Source: JAFGTP01 sp964498725
GTDB lineage: Bacteria; Fidelibacterota; UBA2242; JAFGTP01
Assembly: GCA_964498725.1 (NCBI GenBank)
Contig: CAZCHS010000012.1
Coordinates: 1 to 53,091, forward strand
Length of the DNA stretch: 53,091 nt
Direction of reading: 5' to 3'
The notes under the pieces were generated by a model. That model searched no databases. It saw only the letters and a program-made list of their open reading frames with translations, and had not been told where the DNA came from. Shown here in pieces: positions 1-10,400 of the stretch (its first letter is position 1; each line of letters starts with the position of its first letter). The position numbers and the translations under genes were made by a program.

Positions 1-23
1 CTCTCTGAGAGATAGTTTGATTG

Positions 24-80
24 CATAGGGCTTCATTTCATTGCGCCCTATGTTATGCTATGATTCCCCGTTGGGGGAAT
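24..80. repeat. Palindromic intergenic repeat, copy 1 (possible terminator of the efflux operon)
   Basis: Two hairpins lie just beyond the stop codon of the leftward ABC ATPase gene. Arms CATAGGGC (24-31) and GCCCTATG (45-52) enclose a 13-base loop, and ATTCCCC (63-69) pairs with GGGGAAT (74-80). A diverged copy lacking the first arm sits at 10471-10519 (about 42 of 50 bases shared by eye). A second copy makes a dispersed palindromic element more likely than a dedicated terminator, though the hairpins could also end the operon's transcripts. No long T-run follows on the minus strand. Confidence 0.6.
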
Positions 81-81
81 T

Positions 82-762
82 CTATTGCAATACCGGTGCA
101 TTCTCCAGGATCATACCATCGGTAATATTAACAAAGTTTTCAGTATAGTCTTTGGCCCTGGGATCATGCGTGATCATCACGATGGTGTGACCCTCTTTCC
201 AGAGATTGACAAAGAGTTCCATAATCTCACGACCGGAATGAGAATCCAGATTACCGGTGGGTTCATCAGCCAGAATGATATTGGGATCATTCACCAGAGC
301 GCGGGCAATGGCAACGCGCTGTTTCTGACCACCGGAAAGTTCATTGGGACGGTGGTCCATGCGGTCACCGAGACCGACTTTATTTAAAATAGAGGTCACT
401 TTTTCTTTCCGCTTTCTCCCGCCGATACCGGCAAAAAGCAGCGGCATTTCCACATTTTCATAAGCAGAGGCATAGGGCAGCAGATTAAAATTCTGGAAAA
501 CAAAACCGATTTCATGGTTGCGCAATTCCGACAGCTGATTATCATTAAGATGTTGAATGTTTTGCCCGTTGAGGCGGTACTCGCCGGTAGTGGGTTTATC
601 CAGACAGCCCATGATGTTCATGAGCGTGGATTTTCCCGATCCTGACGGACCGATGACTGTGACAAAATCACCTTTTTCAATATGCAGATCAACGCCGCGC
701 AGGGCTTCCACATCAACTTTACCGGTGCTGTAAACTTTTCTGATATTTTCCATTTTAATCAT
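82..762 (-). CDS. MacB/LolD-type ABC transporter ATP-binding protein
   Basis: This 226-residue cytoplasmic ATPase powers the neighbouring FtsX-type permeases. Visible motifs are Walker A GPSGSGKST (residues 38-46), Q-loop VFQNFN (88-93), signature LSGGQKQR (142-149) and Walker B IILADEPTGNLD (162-173). The LADEPTGNLD form is typical of the MacB/LolD/FtsE group, and the length matches free-standing members. It is the last gene of a leftward operon (adaptor, permease, permease, ATPase). Starts at residue 1 or at Met4 are both possible. The substrate cannot be read from the sequence; peptides, macrolides or lipoproteins are family options. Confidence 0.93.
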   Translation of the reverse strand: MIKMENIRKVYSTGKVDVEALRGVDLHIEKGDFVTVIGPSGSGKSTLMNIMGCLDKPTTGEYRLNGQNIQHLNDNQLSELRNHEIGFVFQNFNLLPYASAYENVEMPLLFAGIGGRKRKEKVTSILNKVGLGDRMDHRPNELSGGQKQRVAIARALVNDPNIILADEPTGNLDSHSGREIMELFVNLWKEGHTIVMITHDPRAKDYTENFVNITDGMILENAPVLQ

Positions 763-827
763 AATTTATTCCTCTTCGTTATTTCGCTAAACTTCCGGGG
801 TTTTGAAAACCTCGGAAGTTTAAATAA

Positions 828-2120
828 TTATTCGTAATGCAAGGCTTTGATCGGATCCACGGCAGCAGCACGCCGGGCCGGGAAAAATCCGGACAGTAGA
901 CCGACAATTCCTAAAATCGTTCCTGTACTGATCGCTACAGTCCATGAAAATTCCGGATTCGCAAGAATCTGCATTGCCATGTTCTTGCCGAAATCCGCAC
1001 TATCCTGGGGAATGCTTTGAACAGCTTTGATAATTCCATAGGCAATAAAAGCGCCGATAAACCCGCCGGACAGATCAATCAACAGTGCTTCGATAATGAA
1101 CTGAATTTTTATCAGGGATTTTTTCGCACCGATCGCCCGTTTGATACCGATTTCACGGGTTCTTTTTTTCACTGTCACAAACATAATATTGGCGACACCG
1201 ACACTGGCAATGATCAGAGTCATGGCACCGATCACTCCCAGAAAAATGGTTATGCCGGTAAAGGCCTGGGCTGTCATTCTTGAATTTTTGATCACATCCC
1301 AGTAATGCAGCGCGTTATTGTCATCGGGATGAAATTGTTTTTTACGCCCAAGCACCCGCTGAACCTGTTGGTTAACAAACTCAGATTTATCAATATCATT
1401 GACCTGATAGATGATGCGGCTCAGATAATAATTACTAAATATTCCCCGAAAGGTAGAAGCCGGAATTACGCCAACATTAGCGTCTGGTCCGCCATACATT
1501 CCCATCTGCATTTTTTCCTGCATCACACCAATGACAGTGAAAGGGATGTCATTCATAAAAATGGTCTTACCAATAGGATCCACATCGCCCATGAGGTTTT
1601 TTTTCAGGTCAGCGCCGATAAATATGACACGGCGACGATATTGCAGGTCATTGTCATTGATAAACCGGCCGCCGGGTTTTGGGAAATGGGAACGCATATC
1701 TTCATAGCCCATGGAACTGACGCCGCGAATCCGCTCATTGACGACTTTATCCCCGTATTTGTAGGAGGCGCCATATTGATCATATTCACCTGCGATACGG
1801 TCAATTTCCGGAATACTTTCTTTTAGCAGATCACAATCCTCTTGTAAAAACCGAATTGGCCGCCCTTGCGGCAATCCTCTGTATTCCATACTGGTCTGGC
1901 CACCGTAGAGAATGACGATATTATTGCCCAGTCCTTTTTGTCCGCGCATCATCTGAGTGGCCAGCCCCTGTCCAAAAGACAGCAACAGGATTATCGTCAA
2001 TGTTCCCCAGGCGATACCCGCGATTGTCAGGAAAATCTTTCGTCGTTCTTTTTTTAATTCCCGGACGAAAAGTTTGACCAGTAGCAGGTTCTTTATAAAT
2101 TCATTTATTTTCTTTGCCAT
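828..2120 (-). CDS. MacB/FtsX-family ABC transporter permease (second of two)
   Basis: A 430-residue inner-membrane protein with the MacB layout: one N-terminal membrane segment (about 29-50, IAGIAWGTLTIILLLSFGQG), a large periplasmic MacB_PCD domain (about 55-270), then three membrane segments forming an FtsX domain (about 285-425). The cytoplasmic coupling motif REIGIKRAIGAKK follows the second membrane segment. Fourteen bases separate it from the upstream permease, so the two are co-transcribed and probably form a heterodimer served by the ATPase encoded downstream. The ATPase is separate, unlike E. coli MacB where it is fused. Confidence 0.9.
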   Translation of the reverse strand: MAKKINEFIKNLLLVKLFVRELKKERRKIFLTIAGIAWGTLTIILLLSFGQGLATQMMRGQKGLGNNIVILYGGQTSMEYRGLPQGRPIRFLQEDCDLLKESIPEIDRIAGEYDQYGASYKYGDKVVNERIRGVSSMGYEDMRSHFPKPGGRFINDNDLQYRRRVIFIGADLKKNLMGDVDPIGKTIFMNDIPFTVIGVMQEKMQMGMYGGPDANVGVIPASTFRGIFSNYYLSRIIYQVNDIDKSEFVNQQVQRVLGRKKQFHPDDNNALHYWDVIKNSRMTAQAFTGITIFLGVIGAMTLIIASVGVANIMFVTVKKRTREIGIKRAIGAKKSLIKIQFIIEALLIDLSGGFIGAFIAYGIIKAVQSIPQDSADFGKNMAMQILANPEFSWTVAISTGTILGIVGLLSGFFPARRAAAVDPIKALHYE

Positions 2121-2134
2121 AATATTTCCATGTT

Positions 2135-3361
2135 TTATCCGTTAATTGCCACCACCGGATCTAAATTTGAAGCGCGTTTTGCCGGTCCCCATCCGGCCAC
2201 AAAAGTAATTATTGATATGATTAATATCGATGCAATTGAAATCACCGGATTTATTTCCAAAACGCCGACAAAATCTTCGATCGGCGCCTGATTAATACCA
2301 AAAATCAGTAACAGCGAAAATAAAAATCCGGATATGGACCCAACCGAAGCAATCACAAAAGTTTCAATCAAATATTGAAGCAGGATCAACCGTTTTTTGG
2401 CACCGATCGCCCGCTTAACACCGATTTCTGAAGTGCGCTCCTCAACAATTACATACATAATATTGGCGATACCAATACCACCGACAATGAGCGTCATGAC
2501 TCCAACAATTCCCAGAAAAATCGTAAACCCATTAAAAAAAGTATTAAGAAACTGGTCCATTTCTGTGGTGTCCCAGATTGGCAAGGCTTGTTCATCATCC
2601 GGAGAAAAGCGGTATTTTTTGGCCATGGCTGCAACGATCGCTTTTTTCATGGCATCGGTCTCATGGACATTTTTGGCCCGGGCCACCATATTATCAACAA
2701 ACCGGTCGCCATAGATGGTCAGGTAGGTTGATGTAGGCATAAAAATAGCGTCTTTATCCCGGCCGTTATAGCTGCCGTCCTGTTCCTTTTCAATGATCAC
2801 ACCGACCACTGTAAAAGGCACGCCGTCAATATACATTATTTTGCCCACAGCATCCTGGTCACCAAACATGGTTTTTTCCACTTCATTGCCAATAAAAACA
2901 ACACGCCGTCTTTTTTCCTGGTCTAAGGGTGAAATGAAGCGGCTTCCTTCACGGGGAATCATATTGCGCATTTCTTTGAAATCCGGCCAAACAGCATTGA
3001 TATTAAAATTTTGCTTTTTAGCGCCGACATTGACCGACAAGTGTCGCGAATACTGGGGTGAAATGTCATCAATCAGCGGAACATTATCTCTCAGATACTG
3101 AGCATCATCATTATACCAATGGAGATTGCGTCCTTTTGGAAAACCACCATAACTGATACTGGTCCTGCCGGCCCATATAATACAAATCTGTTCACCCATA
3201 CCATGCATGGTTTTCGAGGTTCTGGCCTTGACAGCCATCCCAAAGGATAATAGCAGAATTACGGATGTTGTCCCCCAGAAGATTCCAAACAGAGTCAAAG
3301 CTGTTCGGAGTTTTTGCTTACTCAATTCCCGCAATATTTGAATAATATTTTTTAACAGCAC
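2135..3361 (-). CDS. MacB/FtsX-family ABC transporter permease (first of two)
   Basis: A 408-residue paralogue of the downstream permease with the same layout: N-terminal membrane segment (about 17-45), periplasmic MacB_PCD domain, and a C-terminal FtsX domain with three membrane segments. It carries the matching coupling motif SEIGVKRAIGAKKR. The short FWGTTSVILLLSFGMA segment parallels AWGTLTIILLLSFGQG of its partner, showing an ancient duplication. It starts 13 bases after the adaptor gene ends and is clearly part of the same transcript. Two permeases with one ATPase suggest a heterodimeric exporter. Confidence 0.9.
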   Translation of the reverse strand: MLLKNIIQILRELSKQKLRTALTLFGIFWGTTSVILLLSFGMAVKARTSKTMHGMGEQICIIWAGRTSISYGGFPKGRNLHWYNDDAQYLRDNVPLIDDISPQYSRHLSVNVGAKKQNFNINAVWPDFKEMRNMIPREGSRFISPLDQEKRRRVVFIGNEVEKTMFGDQDAVGKIMYIDGVPFTVVGVIIEKEQDGSYNGRDKDAIFMPTSTYLTIYGDRFVDNMVARAKNVHETDAMKKAIVAAMAKKYRFSPDDEQALPIWDTTEMDQFLNTFFNGFTIFLGIVGVMTLIVGGIGIANIMYVIVEERTSEIGVKRAIGAKKRLILLQYLIETFVIASVGSISGFLFSLLLIFGINQAPIEDFVGVLEINPVISIASILIISIITFVAGWGPAKRASNLDPVVAING

Positions 3362-3374
3362 GGTTTAAGTCCTT

Positions 3375-4460
3375 TTATTGAATTTCTTTGGGCGGACGTT
3401 CTACGATCAATTCATTCTTTTTGATACCAGATTTGACTTCGGCGGTGATACCGTCGCTTAATCCTACTTCAACCTGACGTTTGGTCACTGTATTTTTGGT
3501 TGTATCTTCAATTTCCACAAAAACAGAATCATTGGAAAAGGTCAGCAATCGTTCCGGAAGGGTCAGTACATCTTCTACTTTATTAAGAATAATTTTGGCA
3601 TTGGCGGAATAGCCGGCCCGGAGATTAACACCGCGGGTATCAACAATTTTAATTTCGATATCAAAAACGGTGGCATTGTTTTCTTTTCGGGCTTTGGGAG
3701 AGATACGGATCACTTCGCCGAGAATAGATTGGCCCGGCAGCGCGCCGATTTCCAATTCAGCATTGACGCCGGCATCGACTTTTCCCACATCGATTTCATC
3801 AATAGTACCGCGAAAGATAAGTTTTGTCATATCCGCCAGTGTAAAGAGCGGTGTTCCCTGTTGATAGGAAGTTAATGGCACCACAGGATCGCCGATATTG
3901 ACGAATTTTTCCAGCACTGTGCCGGTAATTGGGGATTTCACCACTGATTCGACTTTGCCAGCGTGACCTTTTTCGATTAACGATAATCTGTCCAGAGCAA
4001 GATCACGTTGTAATTTCGTCTGGTCATATTTCATTTTGACATTTTCAAATACTTCTTCGGATACCAGGTTTTTATTCAAAAGCTCAAAATTTCTGTCATA
4101 CTGGATTTTAGCATTTTTAAAAGCCACTTCTTTCATCTCCAGATCCCGTCTGGATTCGGTTAGTTCACGGGGCGTGGGGTCCGGTGATATTTTGACCATC
4201 AGGTCACCTTTTTTCACCTGGTCCCCTACTTCCACATGGCGTTTCACCACGATTCCGGGAATCTTGGATTTTACCTGAATTTCATTTTCCGGTGTAATGG
4301 TACCGATCGCCAATGCTTCTTCAACGATTGTACCAATTTTCGGTTTTAGCGTTTTATATCCTTTGTCGTCTTCTGAGCCATTCTTTTTAAACAGTCGCGT
4401 ACCAATGACGCCAACCACAACTATTAAGACTACCAGACCAATAATTTTAAATTTTTTCAT
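3375..4460 (-). CDS. MacA-like periplasmic adaptor (membrane fusion protein)
   Basis: A 361-residue membrane-fusion protein that would link the inner-membrane MacB-like transporter to an outer-membrane channel. It has an N-terminal membrane anchor (about 5-23), the first half of a lipoyl/barrel-sandwich domain (KSKIPGIVVKRHVEVGDQVKKGDLMVKI, written here in part as GIVVKRHVEVGDQVKKGDL, about 65-92), a helical hairpin (about 95-170), the returning lipoyl half (VKSPITGTVLEKFVNIGD) and beta-barrel domains. It is the first gene of the operon, so the promoter should lie at about 4465-4600. No TolC-type gene is nearby, so the outer-membrane partner must be encoded elsewhere. Confidence 0.9.
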   Translation of the reverse strand: MKKFKIIGLVVLIVVVGVIGTRLFKKNGSEDDKGYKTLKPKIGTIVEEALAIGTITPENEIQVKSKIPGIVVKRHVEVGDQVKKGDLMVKISPDPTPRELTESRRDLEMKEVAFKNAKIQYDRNFELLNKNLVSEEVFENVKMKYDQTKLQRDLALDRLSLIEKGHAGKVESVVKSPITGTVLEKFVNIGDPVVPLTSYQQGTPLFTLADMTKLIFRGTIDEIDVGKVDAGVNAELEIGALPGQSILGEVIRISPKARKENNATVFDIEIKIVDTRGVNLRAGYSANAKIILNKVEDVLTLPERLLTFSNDSVFVEIEDTTKNTVTKRQVEVGLSDGITAEVKSGIKKNELIVERPPKEIQ

Positions 4461-4965
4461 GCTTATTTTCCCCTGTTAATTCAAAATTTCAATGTTTTAT
4501 TGACACGATTATATTTGTAAAGTTGTCATACTTAAATATATTTTTTTGTGATTTGTACCAATTATTGTCATTTCATACTGAAATTTTCTACTTATATTTC
4601 AAAAACTATCGTTATAATGAAGTTTATGAATTAAATAATAATGAGTTGTTTTTTNNNNNNNNNNNNNNNNNNNNNNNNNNNNNNNNNNNNNNNNNNNNNN
4701 NNNNNNNNNNNNNNNNNNNNNNNNNNNNNNNNNNNNNNNNNNNNNNNNNNNNNNAAAAAAATGGAAGGAGAAATTTTGGGGATTTTCTCCTTCCATGGGG
4801 ATGAGGATTTTATTAACTAAATAGACAAACAACATGTATTTTATAAGGAGGATGTATTGATTGCTAATTTTATCTCTTTTTAAAAAAACTCGAATTATTT
4901 ATTTTAACTGGTATATAGACTTTATACCGGAAGAAATGGTTGTCATTAATTTATAAAAAAAAGGT
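4461..4965. other. Non-coding stretch with assembly gap between divergent genes
   Basis: These 505 bases separate the leftward efflux operon from the rightward WYL regulator and should hold both promoters. The stretch is AT-rich and includes a run of exactly 100 N (4655-4754), the usual placeholder for a scaffold gap of unknown size, so a gene could be missing here. A 13-bp hairpin abuts the gap (4761-4796). A strong Shine-Dalgarno sequence at 4843-4849 (AAGGAGG) is followed only by an 8-codon TTG-started frame, which looks like a gene relic or chance. Confidence 0.7.
4761..4796 (-). terminator. Perfect 13-bp hairpin next to the assembly gap
   Basis: ATGGAAGGAGAAA (4761-4773) pairs exactly with TTTCTCCTTCCAT (4784-4796) around a 10-base loop. 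Read on the minus strand the hairpin is followed by at least seven T before the N run, which is the form of a rho-independent terminator. No leftward gene enters it in the visible sequence, so it may instead be an end of a repeat that broke the assembly. Confidence 0.4.
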
Positions 4966-5916
4966 ATGAATTTGCGGCTTGAAAGGCTTTTATCAATTGT
5001 ATTTCTGTTATTGAATCGCGAAAAGATCACGGCAATGGAATTGGCGGAAAAATTCCAGGTTTCGGAGCGGACGATTTACAGGGACATCAAAACCATTAAC
5101 CTGGCCGGTATTCCCATTGTTTCTCATACCGGGCAAACCGGCGGTTTTAGCATTATCGAAGACTATCGCATTGATAAGCAAGTTCTTTCCGTAAAAGAGA
5201 TGACCTCTATCGTAAATGCTCTAAAAGGGGTGAACGCCTCCCTGCAAAACCAGGAGATTGATAATATTATCGAAAAAATCTGCGACCTGATGCCCCGGAA
5301 TAATCTGCATGAAAATCTGGTCTCCAATACCGCTGTTGCCATAGACCTGGTCCCCTGGGGAATGTCGAAGCAGTATCAAAAAACATTAAAAACTATTAAT
5401 GCAGCCATTGAAAACCGGACTATTATCACATTTAAATATACCCGATTGGGCGGTACTCCTACCTGGCGGACAGTGGAGCCTATGACCATGATGTTCAAAG
5501 GCTATACCTGGTATTTATTCGGGTATTGCCGCCTGCGAAAAGATTATCGTGTGTTCCGTATCAATCGAATAAGAAAGCTGCAGGCCGGCCATCAATTATT
5601 CATCCGCAAACAGAAGAGTTACCATGAATATTTAAATTGGAATGAAAAGGCTCCGGCAGTGACCCTGACATTAAAATTTGCCAAAGAAATGCATTTCCAG
5701 GTGGGCGACCAGTTTCAGGAAAACGAGATTATTTACGATGAAGACGGGAATATGATTGTTACCACCACCATGCCGGAAAATAATTGGGTGTATGGATATA
5801 TTTTGAGTTTCGGTAGTTTTGTGGAAGTTCTGGCGCCGGAAAAATATCGCCGGGTAATCGCGGAAGAAGGCCATAAAATTATGCAAATCTATAAGAAAAA
5901 CTCCGGCCAGAAATAG
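4966..5916 (+). CDS. YafY-type HTH/WYL-domain transcriptional regulator
   Basis: A 316-residue cytoplasmic DNA-binding protein. The N terminus is a winged helix of the HTH_11/DeoR type (residues about 1-60, with ELAEKFQVSERTIYRDIKTI as recognition region). The middle and C-terminal part is a WYL domain (about 130-225; motif region RTVEPMTMMFKGYTWYLFGY with the aromatic pair and RVFRINRI) plus a WCX-type tail. WYL domains sense ligands such as nucleotides or nucleic acid. Nothing adjacent reveals its target. It is convergent with acetate kinase and shares a bidirectional terminator with it. The ribosome site AAAAGG is unusually close to the ATG. Confidence 0.9.
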   Translation: MNLRLERLLSIVFLLLNREKITAMELAEKFQVSERTIYRDIKTINLAGIPIVSHTGQTGGFSIIEDYRIDKQVLSVKEMTSIVNALKGVNASLQNQEIDNIIEKICDLMPRNNLHENLVSNTAVAIDLVPWGMSKQYQKTLKTINAAIENRTIITFKYTRLGGTPTWRTVEPMTMMFKGYTWYLFGYCRLRKDYRVFRINRIRKLQAGHQLFIRKQKSYHEYLNWNEKAPAVTLTLKFAKEMHFQVGDQFQENEIIYDEDGNMIVTTTMPENNWVYGYILSFGSFVEVLAPEKYRRVIAEEGHKIMQIYKKNSGQK

Positions 5917-5928
5917 CCGGAGTTTTTT
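5899..5928. terminator. Bidirectional rho-independent terminator (WYL regulator / ackA)
   Basis: AACTCCGGC (5899-5907) pairs with GCCGGAGTT (5916-5924) and is followed by a T-run to 5928. The minus strand also has a T-rich tail. The stem overlaps the stop codon of the regulator gene and faces the acetate kinase gene, so it serves both convergent genes. Confidence 0.85.
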
Positions 5929-5949
5929 ACACAATAAACATTAACAATA

Positions 5950-7149
5950 TTATTTGTTCAGTACTTTTTCAGTTTCCTGGGCGATTACCAGTTCTTCATT
6001 GGTGGGAATAGCAAATACTTTAACAACACTGTCGTCAGTGCTGATTTCCTGTGCTTTTCCTCTGAGGCCGTTGTTTTTAGCCGGATCGACCTTGATGCCC
6101 AGATTGTCCATATTATCCAGCACCCATTCACGGGTAATATCAGAATTTTCACCAACACCGCCGGTAAATACAATGGCGTCGGCATGGTTGAGCACACCCA
6201 TATAAGTGCTGATATATTTTTTGATGCGGTAACAGTATATATCCAGGGCCAGTTTCATTTCCGCGTCACCTTGCAGGGCTTTATCTTCAATATCCCGCAT
6301 ATCACTGGTTTTATCGGTTATTCCCAGCATACCACAATTTTTATTAAAGTATTTGTTCATTTCATCTTCATTTTTCAGGCCTTCCATTTTGGAAATATGA
6401 AAAAGAACACCGGGATCAACATCACCACAGCGGGTTCCCATGATCAGCCCTTCCAGTGGCGTGAAACCCATGGATGTATCGACGGATTTGCCTTTGTCAA
6501 TCGCAGTTACACTGGCGCCATTACCCAGGTGAACCGTGATAATCTTAAGATCTTCAAGTTTTTTGCCCATCATTTCAGCGGCCTGTTTAGCAACGAAGGA
6601 GTGGGAGGTACCGTGAAATCCATAGCGTCTGATACTATGCTCTGTGAGATACTTTTTAGGAATACCGTAAGTGTAGGCCTTGGCCGGTATAGTACTGTGA
6701 AACGCAGTGTCAAATACACCGACATTGGGTTTGTTGGGCAATTCTTCCATGGCGGCTTCAACACCTTTAATATTGGCCGGATTATGCAGTGGCGCGAAGT
6801 CAATACACTCTTTTAGTATATCCATTACGCTTTCATCAATTTTAATTGATTCCGTCAGTTTATCGCCACCATGAACTAAACGATGTCCGATTGCGTCAAT
6901 TTCTTCCAGTGATTTAATGGTGCCGTATTGATCATCAGTCAATAATTCGATGATTTTGTCAATGGCTGCTTTATGATCAGGGATATTCGGTTCGATCACA
7001 TTTTTTTGACCATCTTTTTTATGGACGATCCGGGTGCCGTCGATACCGATTCGTTCAACAATTCCCAGACAGAGAACATTTTCACTTTTTGTGTTAATTA
7101 ATTGATACTTTACAGAAGAGCTTCCGCAATTAAGGGTTAATACGTTCAT
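5950..7149 (-). CDS. ackA: Acetate kinase
   Basis: This 399-residue enzyme interconverts acetyl phosphate plus ADP with acetate plus ATP, giving substrate-level ATP in fermentation or acetate activation. Family signatures are visible: NCGSSSVKY (7-15), HRLVHGG with the substrate-binding arginine (about 88-94), the FDTAFH catalytic region (about 144-149), RYGFHGTSH, HLGNGAS, the GLIMGTRCGDVDPG block and FTGGVGENS. The length is standard. The ribosome site AAAGGTGA precedes the ATG. The usual partner pta is not adjacent, so phosphotransacetylase must be encoded elsewhere or replaced. Confidence 0.97.
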   Translation of the reverse strand: MNVLTLNCGSSSVKYQLINTKSENVLCLGIVERIGIDGTRIVHKKDGQKNVIEPNIPDHKAAIDKIIELLTDDQYGTIKSLEEIDAIGHRLVHGGDKLTESIKIDESVMDILKECIDFAPLHNPANIKGVEAAMEELPNKPNVGVFDTAFHSTIPAKAYTYGIPKKYLTEHSIRRYGFHGTSHSFVAKQAAEMMGKKLEDLKIITVHLGNGASVTAIDKGKSVDTSMGFTPLEGLIMGTRCGDVDPGVLFHISKMEGLKNEDEMNKYFNKNCGMLGITDKTSDMRDIEDKALQGDAEMKLALDIYCYRIKKYISTYMGVLNHADAIVFTGGVGENSDITREWVLDNMDNLGIKVDPAKNNGLRGKAQEISTDDSVVKVFAIPTNEELVIAQETEKVLNK

Positions 7150-7402
7150 AATTCACCTTTTTTTATTTTTTTAATTATAGAATAACATCTATGGGGTAAA
7201 TTTTTTTGTAAAAAAAGCAAACAATTATAACAAATTTATTGATATTTTCAAATGGAAATAATTGAAAGGATCATTACAGGTTTTGCTCCTGATATTCACA
7301 ATAACTAAATCCAAGCCACAATTAAAAATCCCTCTTCTGATAAAGTTTTTGCAAAAGCCAAAAAGTTCACATATTTTCTTAAAATTTAATTATATTTAAT
7401 AT

Positions 7403-10400
7403 ATGTGGCCGGATAAAAAAATAATCATCATACTTTCCGCTTTTGTAATATTTTTTACACAATATTGCTATGGAGAGAAAATTTCTAAAGAAATCATTCC
7501 CTTTGCGGAAAAAAAATTTGCACTTACCAAAATTTCCGCCCTGGATCAAACAGATGAAAAACTATTCGGAATTGGGTATTATTTTAATTCTAAAGGTGAG
7601 CAAATACCGGGCTCAAGTTTCCTGGCCCTTTGTCAATTAAACCAAAATACCGAGTACAGCATTATCTGGAAATATGAACTGCCCGAAGACATTCGTGGTG
7701 ATTTTCAGGATTATGCGCTCCGGGATATCGATGGCGATAGCATTCAGGAAATTATTGCTGTTGCAGATATCAACAACACCATTCCAAATTTCTCATCCAT
7801 ATATGTTTTTTCTCAGGAAAAGGGGGATATATCGTTGGACCCTCAATATTCTTTTCCACAAGAGATTATTCCTCGAAGAATTAAATCGTTGATGCATTAC
7901 CGGGACAATCAATTTTTCCTGCTTTATGAAAACCAACAATATAAAGTCGCGATAATTACCATTGATGATAAGGACATTCAAGTCACCCCGCACTGGGAAC
8001 AAAAAAATCCCGAAAAATATTTCCGTTCCAAATTGCTTCAGGTTAGGGGTGACTTTGGCAACAATCTACTGGTTCGCGCTGATTCCGATTTGCTGTTTAT
8101 AACTTATCTGGATAATGACAATCCCGAAGAGGCAACCTACACCCTTTTTGAACCCAATGGCGATGTCTGGGATATTAGTAATATTATTGCCGGCGATTTT
8201 AATGGTGACGGACAGGATGAAATTGTCGCCGGCCTGATCAATGGCGGTATTAATATGATCAAGCAATTTTCCGACTCTTTAACCACCTTTAAGTTGCTTA
8301 GCTCTTCAGCCAGTATTGATCAGCTCTACACGATTGACATTGACAAAGATAAACGGGATAACCTGATCCTGATCAATGCTGATGGTAAGTATTTAAAAAA
8401 TTATAGCTACAATCCGAAAAGTGACAACTATTGGTCCTCCTCTTTGTTAGCCACAACCGATATGCTGGGTATAAAATTTTTGAATTATTGCGCCATACCG
8501 GAAGCCGATACCTATTGCTTTGGTTATATTTATCCGGAATTTTCGCACCATGGTATTTTCCGGCTGAAAATCACACCCGATTCCGGGTCCGAAGAAGAAG
8601 CATATTCCTCTATCCATCCAGATCAGGAACCGGCGGAACCAATCAATTATTTCAGCCAAATTGACAGTTTGCTGAACCGGTTTACAGCTGTTGACGGTGT
8701 CTCGGAAAAGGTCGTAACACCTCATACCAGCCGGGCCATTGTCAGCGGGGCTATCAATCGGCAGGTTAAAAAAGCCGATTTTGTTATTGAACCCAACCGG
8801 ACTTTTACCAATAAAGTTGATCTCTATTCCGTTTCATCGGAAAACCTGAATTACACCATTGAAGCGCCGGAAGGTTTTCGCTTCAACCTGAACAATCGAA
8901 CCTTTACATGGACTCCTGATTTTTCACAACTGGGGCCGCACACTGTCAAGGCCCGGTTCTACTGGGATGACGTGGAGATTAAAAAAGAATTCACCATATT
9001 TGTCAATGATCCCATCACTATCACCAACAAACTACCTGAAAAAAGCATTATTCAGTTCGGTGAAATATTAACTTACCAATTGCGCATAAAAGACCGCAAT
9101 CCAACCAGTTTTGTTAAGTACACTCTCCATGATTATCCTGCCGGCGCGACCATCTCAAATTATGGTCGAATCACCTGGAAACCCAATCACAACCAGGCCG
9201 ACTGGCATGATTTTAAAGTTTCTGTGACCGATGGATATTCAAGCGACGAACTTACTTTTTCCATTTTCGTTAACCATCCTGTACAATTGCCCCAACAAAT
9301 AACAAAAACAATTACCCCGGGTGAAAAGCTAAACCACAAAATTAAAAATTTCGATCAGAACAGCGGGTTTTATCTCAATCAATATGAAACTATTCCAAAA
9401 ATTCAGAACTGGCAGCTGTCAGGAATCTATGAAACCGTGATCTTATCCCGCGATGCCAAACAGCAACTCCCCAATATTATTGACGGCCTAAACAAATCAG
9501 AAGATATTTTGACAACCGAAAAATTCACCCTAAAAGAGGTTGCTTACGAGCAAAATAAATTGATCCTTTTTTATACCTATAGCGAAGATAATCAACCGGA
9601 TTTTTCAACTGTTTTGAATCATTTTTTCCGCTATATCAATTTGCCGGTTCCCAATCACACTTCTTTTATTGAACCTGGATTTTATCAATATACCATGAAG
9701 CAGGGCCCGGACAATGCCCATATTACGAAAGACGGAATAATTAAATGGCAGCCCGGCCACCAGGATCTGGGTACCCATAAAATCGCCTATACCGTTAGTG
9801 ATGGATACTACTCAGACGAATCAGCCTTATTGGTTTTTGTCAATGATCCACCAAAAATAGTTTCACAACCGAAAAATTACGCCAATCTGAATTCACAATA
9901 TACCTACCAGTTGAAAGTAGCTGATGAAAATGCCGGAGAAGAGATAGATTATAAACTTATAGAAGCCCCGCAAAACACCGACATCGATTCACAGGGTCTG
10001 GTGACCTGGACCATTAACAAAGAGCATTCACAACCGGAAAATCATTTCAAAATAATGGTAACCGATCAAAAGGATACAACATACCAGGAGTTTATGGTCC
10101 GCATCAACCAAAAGCCGGTAGTTGAATCTCCGGAACAACTAATAACCAAAATCAACCGTTACTTTGAATACCAGATACAGGCTTCTGATCCTGAGAATGG
10201 CCCCCTTGAATTTAAGCCGGTAAACATTCCGGCTACGGCAAATTTTGATTATGAAAAAGGACTCCTTTTCTGGAAACCCGGAAAAGAAGACCTGGGTACC
10301 CATCAAATTACCATAAAAGTCACCGACCGGGAAGGTAATGCAACACGAAACTCCTTCGACCTGATAGTAACCAAATCAACAATTGATCTCAAAACAATAT

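Noticed and set aside
1305..1826. 173-codon open frame opposite the permease gene
   Set aside because: Antisense to a well-supported FtsX-type permease with no recognisable protein features.
4523..4835. Open frames running through the N gap on both strands
   Set aside because: They exist only because undefined bases are read as unknown residues.
4850..4890. Leader peptide after AAGGAGG upstream of the WYL regulator
   Set aside because: Only 8 codons from a TTG start, no attenuator-like hairpins between it and the gene, and an assembly gap nearby.
6184..6816. Long open frame opposite the acetate kinase gene
   Set aside because: Lies wholly within ackA on the other strand and shows no family pattern; composition shadow.
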